Part shown: one piece after another, positions 23,156-32,707 of the stretch
How positions within the stretch are numbered: position 1 is the stretch's first letter
Layout of the letters: every line of letters begins with the position of its first letter
Origin: Paratinospora sagittata
Lineage: Eukaryota > Streptophyta > Magnoliopsida > Ranunculales > Menispermaceae
Assembly (NCBI GenBank): GCA_035771175.1
Contig: CM069612.1
Location: forward strand, 27,510,987-27,574,986
Length of the DNA stretch: 64,000 nt
Direction of reading: 5' to 3'
Notes under the pieces: generated by a model
Seen by the model: the letters and a program-made list of their open reading frames with translations, nothing else
What the model was told of the DNA's origin: nothing
Databases searched by the model: none
Made by a program: the position numbers and the translations under genes

Positions 23156-24779
23156 TACCTTATATATGAGATAGATGCATGGCCGAGTGAGCTATATATC
23201 ATTGACAATCTTTGTTCACTTTGCTATATTTCACAATGAAAATAGTGTTTAAATTACACAAAAAAATAAAAATTGTAATTATATTTGCAATTTACACTTT
23301 TATATTTATTAAATTTGTGTATTTAACACATCTTCATGTATGTAATAAATGACATAATAAACATGAAGGTGCAACAATATATACAAATAATTTTTTTTGT
23401 TGAAGTTAGAATAAGATTTCTCATTCTACATTCCACAATATGCTCATGACCCAACAATATAGTCATCTCAATATATCTAGAGTTGTGATCAAGACACTAG
23501 GACCTCTAATTTTGGATACAACAATTTTATGCAAATACGAAGAGCCGGACGCATCAGAAATGCAAACTTTCCACGCCATTGATCTATGAGATAATTGTAA
23601 AATGCACCTGCTAATCAACGACACGTGGAGCTTGCATTTTTAGTGCATCTCCCAAATTAAATCACCCTAACATGGACCTTTTGCAAGCTTATATAAAGTA
23701 ATAGGATGGCACTAGTGGGAATTTCACGCATGCTACAAAGCTACGCCAAGTCCCTTGGATTAACATAGAGATCTGGACTTAATTGTGAAGGGAACTTTAT
23801 ATGGGTTGAACCCTTCACTCAATGTTTGACATATTGAATGGTAGCCTTAAGGTCACGAACGAAGGAAGTACTATTAAATCAGGTGGTAGGTTATTAGGAA
23901 GCTTTAGAGAGATTTTATCCTATAGGTCGTCGGAGTATTTGCTCAAGATAAAAAGCGTTATTTATATTGTTGAATGAGATGGGGCACATGCGGAATTGAA
24001 TTAGGCAATATTAGTGATGCTTTTGGATGAGGTTCATGGACGCACGCTGAGTTGACTTATAAAGAATTATTTATGCTCTTGGAAGAGGTGGGCATTGGAC
24101 ACATTTTGGGTTGCATGACACCTTAATTAATGCTTTGATGATTAAAATGATTTGTTTGCTCCTCATTAGCATCACAATCGTCTTCTTCTTCTTCCCTGTA
24201 TCTTTTCTTTCTTTTATTTGGTAAAGACACTTGTATGAGAAACCTTAGCCAATGAACTTACTGTTCTATCATCATCAATTCTATATACTAATATTAACTC
24301 TGAACTTATGTTTTACTAAGGATCTTTCATTAATTGTTAAATATAACTAATTATACTCCCCAATCTTCAAGTGGGTGGTGGCCATCCTAATTACCTAGCT
24401 AGATAGCCATGTGGGGGGCAATCAGTTTCAAGGAAATAATTTCAATGCATAGCAATAATATGTCATAGTTGCCCAAGAAAAGGACATATCTAGAATAGTA
24501 CGTGAGACTTAACGTTTAGTTAGCAGCACGCCTACAATGTTGAATACTTGGTGCAAAATGTTCGATTAGTTGCGTAATGGTGGACCTATATGTATGTATC
24601 TTTAGGCGCGCAAGTCTCCTTTGATCCATATATTATTTCTAATATTTATTCCACTTGATTGTTATTCTAGCTTTAGCAAAAATCTTAGAACTAGGAATAT
24701 TATATGGATCAGTTATCCTTGACAGCTAGAGCATCCAATCCTAAACAAAAAATTGAAGATCACCTAAGAACAGAAAAAG
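23156..24779. other. Intergenic DNA, nothing recognised
   Basis: AT-rich with no domain-bearing frame, no clear inverted repeat and no RNA gene that I can identify. Confidence 0.55.
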
Positions 24780-24895
24780 GGTTATAGCTCGTATCAAAAA
24801 TTACAACCTGCACAAACCACCCTTTCTCCTCTTTTCCCATCACAGTAGCTACCAAGTTCACTTATTGCATCACCTAAGCACTGCTGGAATATATG
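24780..24895 (-). pseudogene. DUF26 (gnk2) gene relic, 3' end only
   Basis: On the minus strand the segment reads through the end of the second DUF26 domain: QQCLGDAISELGSYCDGKRG, then ERVVCAGCNF and a stop within the family ending (F-R-Y-E-L-Y-P becomes F-stop-Y-E-L-stop). It aligns with the same part of the intact genes at 29266-30009 and 42970-43710 and has the same orientation. The upstream part of the gene is missing. Confidence 0.8.
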
Positions 24896-25002
24896 GACTA
24901 AAATTATAGTCCACATCAAATATAAACAAATTCATCATATGAAATATGTCTTAGGATCTCATCACATTAGTAATGAAAAATACTGATTAAAATCTATAAG
25001 AA

Positions 25003-25190
25003 CTTGTCCATATCCGATGTGAGACTATTATTTTCGATTTACACATACCCTACAAATCTCCACATTGGACAAAGATCAAACTTCATCAGGATCACACTGC
25101 ACGATCCATGTTAGATTAATTTATGTGATGAACTTGTTCATATTTGACGTGAGACTATTATTTTCAGTCCACACATACCCAACAGAGGAG
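25003..25190. repeat. Two direct copies of a ~55-bp motif
   Basis: The block AACTTGTCCATATCCGATGT near 25003 recurs as AACTTGTTCATATTTGACGT near 25130. Both are followed by GAGACTATTATTTTC and CACATACCC. It is probably a fragment of an interspersed repeat whose identity I cannot name. Confidence 0.6.
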
Positions 25191-25679
25191 AAGAAGGAAA
25201 AGATAGGATCAATGGAGAAGTGTAAATCTAAGGGAATACATGGTGAAATATGAATGAGCATGGCAGAAGTGACTTTTGAGTTGGTTAATTTGTCTCTTAA
25301 CATTCTTGGCTTTAAATAGAGAAAGTATCTCAACTTGGCTTGTTTTATCAAATTTAGTGATCTGACTCTCTCTTTCACTGAATTGTGGTTGAGCAAATCA
25401 ACAAATAGCTAAGTTGGAAGCGCACTGCATCAACCAAAAGTTTCTAGAGCTTGGCTATTATATATTATTTTTATGTTCCATTAAATTGGATATATTCAAT
25501 GCCACCAATATTAGCCAGCTCTACAGAAGTATCTCATCAATTAGCTAGCCCAGATAATGTGAATATTTTATGGTTTAGACCGGTATTTCTAATTAAAATA
25601 CTAACGGACACAATCTTATTTATTATAGAGTCTAGAAAACAAAATGTTCGAAATCTACTACTTGCGGTAAGGACTTTTA

Positions 25680-25772
25680 GGGCCGTTTGATTTGTAATTC
25701 GGATACAGTTTTTCGTAGAAAAACTTGCTTAATTGGTAATATCCTGTTCTTTGATCACAAATAGATGCGGCC
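25680..25772. mobile_element. Short Tourist-like MITE
   Basis: A 93-bp element with imperfect inverted ends (GGGCCGTTTGATTTGT at left, complement GGCCGCATCTATTTGT at right), flanked by TTA at 25677-25679 and 25773-25775. The 3-bp TTA duplication fits the Tourist/Harbinger class. Confidence 0.55.
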
Positions 25773-25958
25773 TTACATACTTGTCTGGATTCCAGCAAGA
25801 TCTTTTATCAGTAAATATAACAACACAAACAGTAGAGAAAATGTCAAATAAGATAGCTCAAACAAATAGGCAAGGAGCTACAACTCCCATTTATTTGAGT
25901 TATTAACTAGACTTTAACCTTTAACTATGGCAGCTAAGAACAAACCCAAATCAAAACC

Positions 25959-26109
25959 TATTACGATATCTTTATTGTTGGGCATATGTTTTTATGGAGC
26001 ATGTTTCCTGATAACATGTTTCCTGATTTTTAGGCTTTGTATTTTGTAATGGATATATATTTGATGGTTGTGAATGGAAATGAAACAAGATTGAGAAAGA
26101 ATTTTGACA
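25959..26109 (+). repeat. 5' LTR of the captured-gene retrotransposon
   Basis: The 151-bp direct repeat is almost identical to 29101-29250. The start is TA rather than the canonical TG, while the end CA is canonical. Confidence 0.93.
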
Positions 26110-26397
26110 TGGTATCAGAGCCAAGATCGCAAGTAATTTCCAGATCTTGGATCTGTTGAAGAACGTAAATCTTCAAGATCCGAGCTGGGGTTTGAGAACG
26201 AGATGTGTGTGTGAAGCCATCCGCCACAACTCCGATCTCTCAAACCCCAGCTCCGATACTGCGATTCTGAAGGTTTTCATTCCTGATTGTTCTTTGAAAT
26301 TGTGGTTGATCGATTTTATCTGTTGAGGGATTGGTTGGATCTGTTGGAGATTTCTAATTTTGATGATTTGTATAGTGTGAATTGATTTGTACCTGAA

Positions 26398-26670
26398 ATT
26401 GCCGTCCACGTTCATGATCTCGTGGTTTCAGTTCATGGTGATGATCGATCCGCGGGAGATCGAAGCCTCGCGCTTCAGTTTCTCGAGGAAGTAGAAGATT
26501 TTGAGCTCATCGTCGCCGCGGTCGAGGACGTCACCGATCTGGACGACGGTGGCGTGGCCGCCGGTCTAGTGGTCTGAGGAGTCGATCAGGCCGGCGAGTC
26601 TGAGCGCCTGTTTAGACTTCTCGAGATCTCCGTGAAGGTCGACGACGGTGACGAGGCGGTGCGGTAAAGG
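26398..26670 (-). pseudogene. Captured fragment of Shewanella-like protein phosphatase (SLP) gene
   Basis: On the minus strand, antisense to the retroelement, the frame reads LVTVVDLHGDLEKSKQALRL, then a stop before TGGHATVVQ, then IGDVLDRGDDELKIFYFLEK, then MN-stop-NHEIMNVDGNFR. This is the order of metallophosphatase motifs GD-x-HG, GDxxDRG and GNHE, with linkers characteristic of plant SLP phosphatases. Motif I has lost its Gly (V-D-L-H-G), a Trp codon has become TAG, and the Gly of GNHE has become TGA. After NFR the sequence continues with a GT dinucleotide, so the copy may retain an exon-intron border. It is a dead transduplicated piece, not a gene. Confidence 0.85.
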
Positions 26671-26890
26671 CAATCTGATCTGGAGAAGATCGACGGATAT
26701 TCGTCGACGGTGTCGAACGGAGGGAACGGATCGACCGCGTGAAAGGCGGCGAGAGATCGCGGAGGAAAGGTGGGATTTTAATGAGATTTTGGGGGTTTTT
26801 ACAGATCAAGTTTTGGCGTTGTATACACAGATCTGAGAACTCGAGTGTTCACGGAATTGATCTTCGTGCGATGATGAACAGTGTGAAAAG

Positions 26891-26989
26891 AAGAGTACTA
26901 AGAGCAAACCCAAGCTTACCAAGTTCAGGGCAAGTATTGCGCCTGAAACGGTTTTGATTATTCTTGCTGGAAAGTTTACGGGGAAGAGA
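26891..26989 (+). pseudogene. Captured fragment of ribosomal protein eL6 gene
   Basis: Thirty-three codons in the sense of the retroelement read KSTKSKPKLTKFRASIAPET and then VLIILAGKFTGKR, closely resembling the conserved core of plant 60S ribosomal protein eL6 (RPL6), followed immediately by a TGA. The similar part of a normal eL6 continues after GKR, so the fragment is truncated. Flanking bases do not extend the match in an obvious way. Confidence 0.78.
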
Positions 26990-27299
26990 TGAATGTTTTT
27001 GTCTTTTTACCTGGAACTGAAAGATCTATGGGCAACTTTTGGTACTCTGCGGAAGCTTCTTAGTAGAAGTGTGGGAACATCATTTTCTTCTTTATGATAT
27101 TATATTGGAGAATAGATTGATCTTGTATGTTACGAATTTTTGCAAGTCATTTTTCCATGAGTTCCATAAACTTTTCATGGAAAAATGTTCCTTATCCTAA
27201 TGGGAAGAAAATCAGCGCGTGACAACGTGTGACTTGACAGCGTACCTTATTCTAAGGAAAAATGTTCCTTATTCTAATGTTCCTTACTCGTCACTTGGG

Positions 27300-27725
27300 C
27301 CATTCAAGATCAATCCACTGCGTCGTGAACAGCGCGCGACAGAACGAGTGAACAGGCGGCAACGCAGTACAGCACATTGGGCAGCAGCGTGTAGACAGTG
27401 TTTCGTGTATAGTAGTTTGCGTACCGTAATTCGTGTACAGCGTTTTGTGCACATCGTGAATAGCGCGCAACAAAGCAAGTGAACAGGCGACAGCGCATGA
27501 ACAGCGCGTGACAGACTGACAGCGCGCGTGACAGGCGTGAACAGCCAGACAGCGCACAACAGCGCGCGTGAACAGTGAAAAACAGCGCACCTGAACAGCG
27601 CGACAGAACGTGAACAGTGCGCGTCTGCCATGCTGCGTGAACAGAGCGCGTGGACCGACTTAAACAGTGGACAGGCTAAAATAGTAGACCGACGTGAACA
27701 GTGTGCGTGTACAGCGCATTCGACA
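27300..27725. repeat. GC-rich degenerate array of GTGAACAGCGCG
   Basis: A short motif (GTGAACAGCGCG, with variants GACAGCGCG and GAACAGTGCG) repeats irregularly for over 400 bp inside the retrotransposon. CpG content is far above the AT-rich surroundings. Open frames seen on the minus strand are a by-product of the repeat. Confidence 0.85.
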
Positions 27726-27782
27726 GTGTGCGTGTACAACTCTTTAGGCAGTGGATCATAGTGGTTTTGGTCGGTTTTCAAG

Positions 27783-27992
27783 ATGAGTAAAACGAAAAAG
27801 ATTGAGAACCAGGGAGAGGAGTTTGAAGTGATGATGATGAGATCGAAATCGGTTGGAGTGTCTGGATGCTCAGAACCAGGAAATGATGTTAGGTTGAACG
27901 GACGGAATTGGTATTTTCGGAGTCCAATGAAGGTTTTTCGGCAGCTGCCGAAGACGGCGACGAAGGTTCTTCAAGAACGATCGCCGGTGTGA
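27783..27992 (+). pseudogene. Possible gag stub of the retrotransposon
   Basis: An ATG-started frame of 69 codons contains VRLNGRNWYFRSPMKVFRQL. It resembles the L-x-G-x-N-Y...W...M..F pattern at the start of Copia-type gag proteins. It lies on the element's sense strand, about 1.7 kb after the primer-binding site. The rest of gag is missing. The match is short, so this is a tentative assignment. Confidence 0.4.
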
Positions 27993-28239
27993 AGAGGTTG
28001 AGTTTCCATCGAAATATCAAAAAAAAAAAAAAAAAAGAAAAAAAAAAGAAAGAAAGCAAGACAGCTAAGTAACCCAGAGAACGAGATAATAGAGTTTCTG
28101 AGAAAGATCGAGAGAGATCTCGCGAGATTGAAATCCTAAGAGAAAAATCAGCTATTGTGATTTTGCTAGAGCCGTGAAACTTCGAGAATGAGATTCTCGA
28201 GTTTCAGATGAACAGTAATTTTTAGATCGATGAACACCG

Positions 28240-28950
28240 GCACTGAACAGTGTGACCGGCGGTGAAGTGTGCGCACTGATGAGGCGTGCGGTTGGAGAAC
28301 AATGCACGTGGTGAAGCGTGCTCGCAGTGATGCGTGCGCGTTGTGAAGTGTGCTCGCGGTGAAGCGTGCGCACTGATGAGGCGTGCGGTTGATGAACAAC
28401 GCACGTGGTGAAGCGTGAGCTTGGTGTACAGTGCTCGCGTTGTGAAGCGTGCTCGCAGTGATGCGTGCGCGTTGTGAAGCGTGCGCTTAGTGAAGCGTAC
28501 GTGATTAGTGAAGCGTGCTCGCAGTGATGCGTGCGCGTTGTGAAGTGTGCTCGCGGTGAAGCGTGCGCACTGGTGAGGCGTGCGGTTGATGAACAACGCA
28601 CGTGGTGAAGCGTGCTCGCAGTGATGCGTGCGCGTTGTGAAGTGTGCTCGCGATGAAGCGTGCGCACTAGTGAAGCGTGAGCTTGGTGAACAGTGCTCGC
28701 GTTGTGAAGCGTGCTCGCGGTGATGCGTGCGCGTTGTGAAGCGTGCGCTTAGTGAAGCGTACGTGATTAGTGAAGCGTGCTCGCGGTGATGCGTGCGCGC
28801 GATGAAGCGTGTGCTTGGTGAAGCGTACGTGATTAGTGAAGCGTGCTCGCGGTGATGCGTGCGCGCGATGAAGCGTGTGCTTGGTAAAGCGTACGTGATT
28901 AGTGAAGCGTGCGAATGGTGAAGCGCGCGTGGTGAAGCACGCGTCAGTCG
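28240..28950. repeat. GC-rich tandem array of GTGAAGCGTGCGC units
   Basis: Units of about 13-17 bp (GTGAAGCGTGCTCGCGG, TGATGCGTGCGCGTT and similar) are arranged in higher-order blocks that repeat several times, e.g. the GATGAGGCGTGCGGTTGATG blocks near 28276, 28373 and 28572. A 301-codon minus-strand frame across it encodes only Arg/His/Ser/Thr-rich repeats. Confidence 0.88.
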
Positions 28951-29100
28951 GCGTTGTGCATTCCTAAAAATTCGTTTTTTTTTTTTTTTTCCACGAAAAA
29001 AAAAAATAAAAAAAAAAAAAAAAATTGGGGAAAGCGAACTTTGAGTTTCTTCTTTGCAAGTTGGGCGTTCAGAATCTTCACGCTCCAACTTGAGGGAGGG

Positions 29101-29250
29101 TATTACGATATCTTTATTGTTGGGCATATGTTTTTATGGAGCATGTTTCCTGATAACATGTTTCCTGATTTTTAGGCTTTGTATTTTGTAATGGATATAT
29201 ATTTGATGGTTGTGAATGGAAATGAAACAAGATTGAGAAAGAATTTAACA
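29101..29250 (+). repeat. 3' LTR of the captured-gene retrotransposon
   Basis: Direct repeat of 25959-26109, preceded by the polypurine tract and followed by the AAACC target duplication. It ends 15 bp from the stop codon of the neighbouring DUF26 gene. Confidence 0.93.
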
Positions 29251-29265
29251 AAACCAAAACTCTTG

Positions 29266-30009
29266 CTAAGATATGACAAAGGGATAGAGCTCGTATCTAA
29301 AGTTGCAACTTCCACCAATCACCCTTCCTCCAATTCTCCCATCACAGCAACTAGGATACTGACTTATTGCATTATCCAAGCACTTCTTGCACCCTTCTTT
29401 AGACAAATCTCTTGTACACTGAACTAACCCAAAAAGCTTCTGTGACTCACCAATCTCTTCCTCTGCTGTAGCAAACAATCTTGGACTCTCAGAACCTTTC
29501 ACAGATAGCTGGCTCAAGAATGCTACTGTTTTCTTATTAAAAGCCTCAGGATTGCTTATTTTCTGCACGTTATACAAGTATACCCTGTACTGATAATCGA
29601 TGATTCCAATGAAATTCAAGTTAGAATACCGTAACTCGCAGTTGTCATACCATATGATGCCTTCTATGTTGTAAGGGCAACGTTTACGGATCTCAGAACT
29701 TGCTTCGATAACGCAAGCCTTGCAATCGTCGCTTGGAACATCACCTCGGCACAAGGCGAGCCCGTTAACAAGATCATCTCCTTTTCCAACTGTGTCGACT
29801 CCGAAGCCTGTAGGTGGAACTTTGGAAGAAAGTGAAGTGATCAGCTTCTTGTAATTTTGATTAAATTGGCCGGTTTTTGAGTAGTTTCCTAAGCTTGAAC
29901 AGACATGGTAGAGAGGGTCGGCAGATATGACAGTTTGGAGAAGGAGGAGAAGAAGAAGAAGATGGAAGAAGAGATAGAGAGGTGATTTTGATATAAGGAA
30001 ATGGGACAT
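29266..30009 (-). CDS. Cysteine-rich repeat secretory protein, two DUF26 domains
   Basis: A secreted, probably apoplastic protein of 247 aa without kinase. A cleavable signal peptide (about 1-29, ending TVISA) is followed by DUF26 domain 1, with its C-x8-C-x2-C motif CRGDVPSDDCKAC (about 108-120), and domain 2 with CTRDLSKEGCKKC. The protein ends CNFRYELYPFVIS. Plant DUF26 domains are lectin-like folds, and some secreted members bind mannose and inhibit fungi. No GPI or transmembrane signal follows, so it is a CRRSP rather than a receptor or plasmodesmal PDLP. It is single-exon, as expected. The stop codon is only 10 bp from the target duplication of an LTR retrotransposon, so the native 3' UTR and poly(A) site have been displaced by antisense transposon sequence. 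Confidence 0.92.
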   Translation of the reverse strand: MSHFLISKSPLYLFFHLLLLLLLLQTVISADPLYHVCSSLGNYSKTGQFNQNYKKLITSLSSKVPPTGFGVDTVGKGDDLVNGLALCRGDVPSDDCKACVIEASSEIRKRCPYNIEGIIWYDNCELRYSNLNFIGIIDYQYRVYLYNVQKISNPEAFNKKTVAFLSQLSVKGSESPRLFATAEEEIGESQKLFGLVQCTRDLSKEGCKKCLDNAISQYPSCCDGRIGGRVIGGSCNFRYELYPFVIS

Positions 30010-30079
30010 GATGAGAGAATTCTAGGGTTTGATAACAGGTTTTTGGCTGGTTTTCGTTAGCAAGATAGATGGTTCGCTC

Positions 30080-30087
30080 TTAAATAG
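30080..30087 (-). promoter_or_regulatory. TATA-like box of DUF26 gene
   Basis: CTATTTAA on the minus strand lies about 70 bp before the start codon. The paralogue at 42970-43710 has the same box at 43788-43795, at almost the same distance, which supports both. Confidence 0.6.
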
Positions 30088-31869
30088 ATGAATAAAGAAG
30101 TTTCTATAGGCTGGCTGCAGGCTTGTTAATCAAATCCGTGGAAAAGTGTGAAGGGCATTTAATTTTTAAATGATTTTCTAAGACATCGGTGGATTGAAAC
30201 CTTCAAATAACATTTTTAGTTGACAATCCGAGACATTGTATTGAATCATCCCTATAAACATGATTCATTAAACAATTATAAATATCAATATAACACTACA
30301 ATTATCACCTATATTTTGGCACCGACGTCCAGTGCTCCACCATATATATCACACATATGCGATGTCTCAGAAGCATTAGCTTTAGCTTTGATATTATTAT
30401 TGCATAAGCTCCTCGTCGTACATGTGTGATGTAGGTAAACCATTAGCTTCGATATCATTCGTTGCATGAACTTGAATTTTAACTGTAGTATCGATATATA
30501 TTATAACTAAGTATACCTAATGTAACTAGCTACTTTTAAGCTCAAGAGTGGAGTTTTTGCTTAAAAGGCTTTGATATAACATTTAAATTTATATCTTATG
30601 TGATAAATTTGTGTATATTTAATATAAAATTATTTTGATTAATATATACCCAACATTTAAATAATACGGTGAGTGACCGTCTACCTTTTTGTGTATGCAC
30701 TAGGACTCCATTTAATTAATTAGTTCAAACTAGAAACGAAGACTTCTTGATGCAGAGACTGTTAAATTGTTCTTATTTAAATTTTATGGATGAGAATGGA
30801 AGTTGAAAATCCATTGAACTGATGAATATGTACAATATCTTGGTATTGTATAATTGACCAATATATGATGGGTAAGATTTTAGAGAATGGTACCAGACCC
30901 ACCAATTGATTGATCTAATAATGTATTGAATCTGACTCTGAAGACCGAGAAAGAGAAATGGAATAATGAATGGGCGTAAAATGTGGACCGTTTGGCACAT
31001 GAGGTTGTGTAATTTTAGTTTGACCAAGACCATCCTTTTAGTTTTGTCTCTTCTAGAATGCTTTTAATTGCCTATTTCTTTTGCTATTTTTAAAATTTTT
31101 TTTTTTTTACTTTTTTACTCAATATATCATTTTCTAATTACTATTTACTAGGAATTGTTTACGTTATTAATTAATTCTAAATCATAACTTTATCGTAAGT
31201 TTTACCAGTTCTAGTAATAGGCTTCTACTTTTCATTACTAGGCCTCTAGCCCTTTGGCAAGCCCTTCTAGAATGCTTATTATTAAATAGTCTTTTATATG
31301 TATATACTTTTAATTAACGACAATTAGAGAGATCAAGCCTCACAATTCCGAACTAAATGATGTCGAAGAAAAATCAAAGAATGAGTTGTGGAGATCGAAC
31401 CCGAGGGGGGTTGGGGGACCTGCAACGTGGGTTCGAGTTCCCCCTCGACAAATCTTTGGTTAGGAGGAAAAATCTTTACTCTTCGAACTCTCGAGCCCGG
31501 GTGGATTAGTCTCGCTTCAAAGGGGTGCCAAAAAATCAGTAGCCAAAAAAGAAAAGAATGAGTTGTGGTTAGGAGTACTCAAAAATATTGAAACAAAGTA
31601 TCACTCCTTGAGTTCTTACAATTCAACAACTTTGCATTATTAATGAAAAAATTTCAAATAGATTTTGTTCTTTCGTGATGAGGATAAAGGTTTATCTACC
31701 CACTCAACGAATATGAAAACAATATTCACTTAGCTTTTTTAAATCTTTTTATTGTAAGAAACTATTTTATTAAAATGTTTATAATGAGTTAATTTTTTAT
31801 ATTGATTGTCTTTTTATTGTTATTACATTTGTTTTAAGATTATAAGATATGAAATGAAGTGGATGAACT
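30088..31869. other. Intergenic DNA with one SINE-like segment
   Basis: No gene is seen. The stretch is AT-rich. The only structured part is the tRNA-like segment at about 31385-31545, listed separately. Confidence 0.5.
31385..31545 (+). mobile_element. SINE-like segment with Pol III B-box
   Basis: GTGGGTTCGAGTTCCCC near 31428 matches a Pol III B box (GGTTCGANNCC). It is followed by a GGGTGGATTAGTCTCGC...GGGGTGCC stretch seen in plant tRNA-derived SINEs. No cloverleaf can be closed, so it is not a tRNA gene. Ends are approximate. Confidence 0.45.
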
Positions 31870-32707
31870 ATTTATGATTTTTTTTTTAATTAGCTGTAGT
31901 AGAAAGTATTTTAGTAGTTAAATGATCTATTTTAGCTACAAAGTATATAGCTAAAGATAAAATCTATAGCAAAATTTATCTTTTAGTTATGAAATGAATT
32001 GTGAAGCTAAACATATACTTCAGCTCCAAAATTAATATTAAAGCTAAATGTAAACTTTGGCTACAAACGTTTATTTATAGCTAAATATATTTTTTAGATG
32101 CGAAAATAGTTTTGAAGCCAAATACATTCTTTAGCTATAAACTTCTATTTGTAGCTAAATATATCTTTTAGCTACAAAAATATTTATGAAGCTAAATATA
32201 TACTTTAGCTACAAAAATAATATTGAAGCTAAATGCAAACTTTGGCTACAAACATTTATTTGTAGCTAAATATATCTTTTAGCTGCGAAAATATTTTTGA
32301 AGCCAAATATATTCTTTAGCTATGAACTTTTATTTGCAGCTAAATATATCTTTTAGCTACAAACATATTTATGAAGCTATATATAAACTTTAGCTATGAT
32401 ATAAGTTTTGAAGCTTAGTAATTATTTAGCTATGAACATATATTTGTAGCTAAATATATCTTTTAGCTAAGAAAGTACTTTTGAAGCTAAAAATATAAAC
32501 TTTAGCCATAAAATTTCATTTGTAGCCAAAGATAACTTTTAGCACAAAAAACATATTTGTACCTAAGAAATTTAGCTACGAAATAAAGTTTGAGGCTAAA
32601 CAACGTTTTAGCTACAAAAACTGTTTTCATAATTATTTGGTTATAGGCACGGAGTTTTAGTTACAACTTGGCTACGAAATTATAATTTTTGGCTACAAAG
32701 CTGTTTC
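31870..32707. mobile_element. CACTA-like subterminal repeat array, left part
   Basis: About twenty copies of TTTAGCTACAAA and its inverted form TTTGTAGCTAAA alternate through 800 bp. Sequence continues across the solo LTR insertion into 35741-35773, which ends TTTTCTGTTGTAGTG. The complement, CACTACAACAGAAAA, is a CACTA-type terminus. I see no opposite terminus, so the element is truncated. Classification is inferred from the terminus and repeat style. Confidence 0.55.

Larger units (their letters stand above)
25959..29250 (+). mobile_element. Non-autonomous LTR retrotransposon (Copia-like PBS) with captured host gene pieces
   Basis: Near-identical LTRs lie at 25959-26109 (151 bp) and 29101-29250 (150 bp). 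Both start TATTACGATATC and end in CA, and they differ only in the last few bases. The 5-bp target duplication AAACC is at 25954-25958 and 29251-29255. Directly after the 5' LTR, TGGTATCAGAGCC (26110-26122) is the initiator-Met tRNA primer-binding site used by Copia elements. TTGAGGGAGGG just before the 3' LTR is the polypurine tract. No integrase, protease or reverse transcriptase is visible. The interior holds a phosphatase gene fragment, an eL6 fragment, a possible gag stub and two GC-rich repeat arrays. LTR identity indicates a recent insertion. Confidence 0.93.

Noticed and set aside
27284..27781. 165-codon minus-strand open frame with many Cys and Arg
   Set aside because: A by-product of the GTGAACAGCGCG repeat array. 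Several overlapping frames exist on the same strand, as expected for a repeat.
28222..29127. 301-codon minus-strand open frame rich in His/Arg/Thr/Ser
   Set aside because: It is produced by the GC-rich short tandem array inside the retrotransposon, lies antisense to the element and shows no domain.
31410..31450. tRNA-like GGTTCGAGTTCCCC
   Set aside because: A B box without a foldable cloverleaf or acceptor stem. Better read as part of a SINE.
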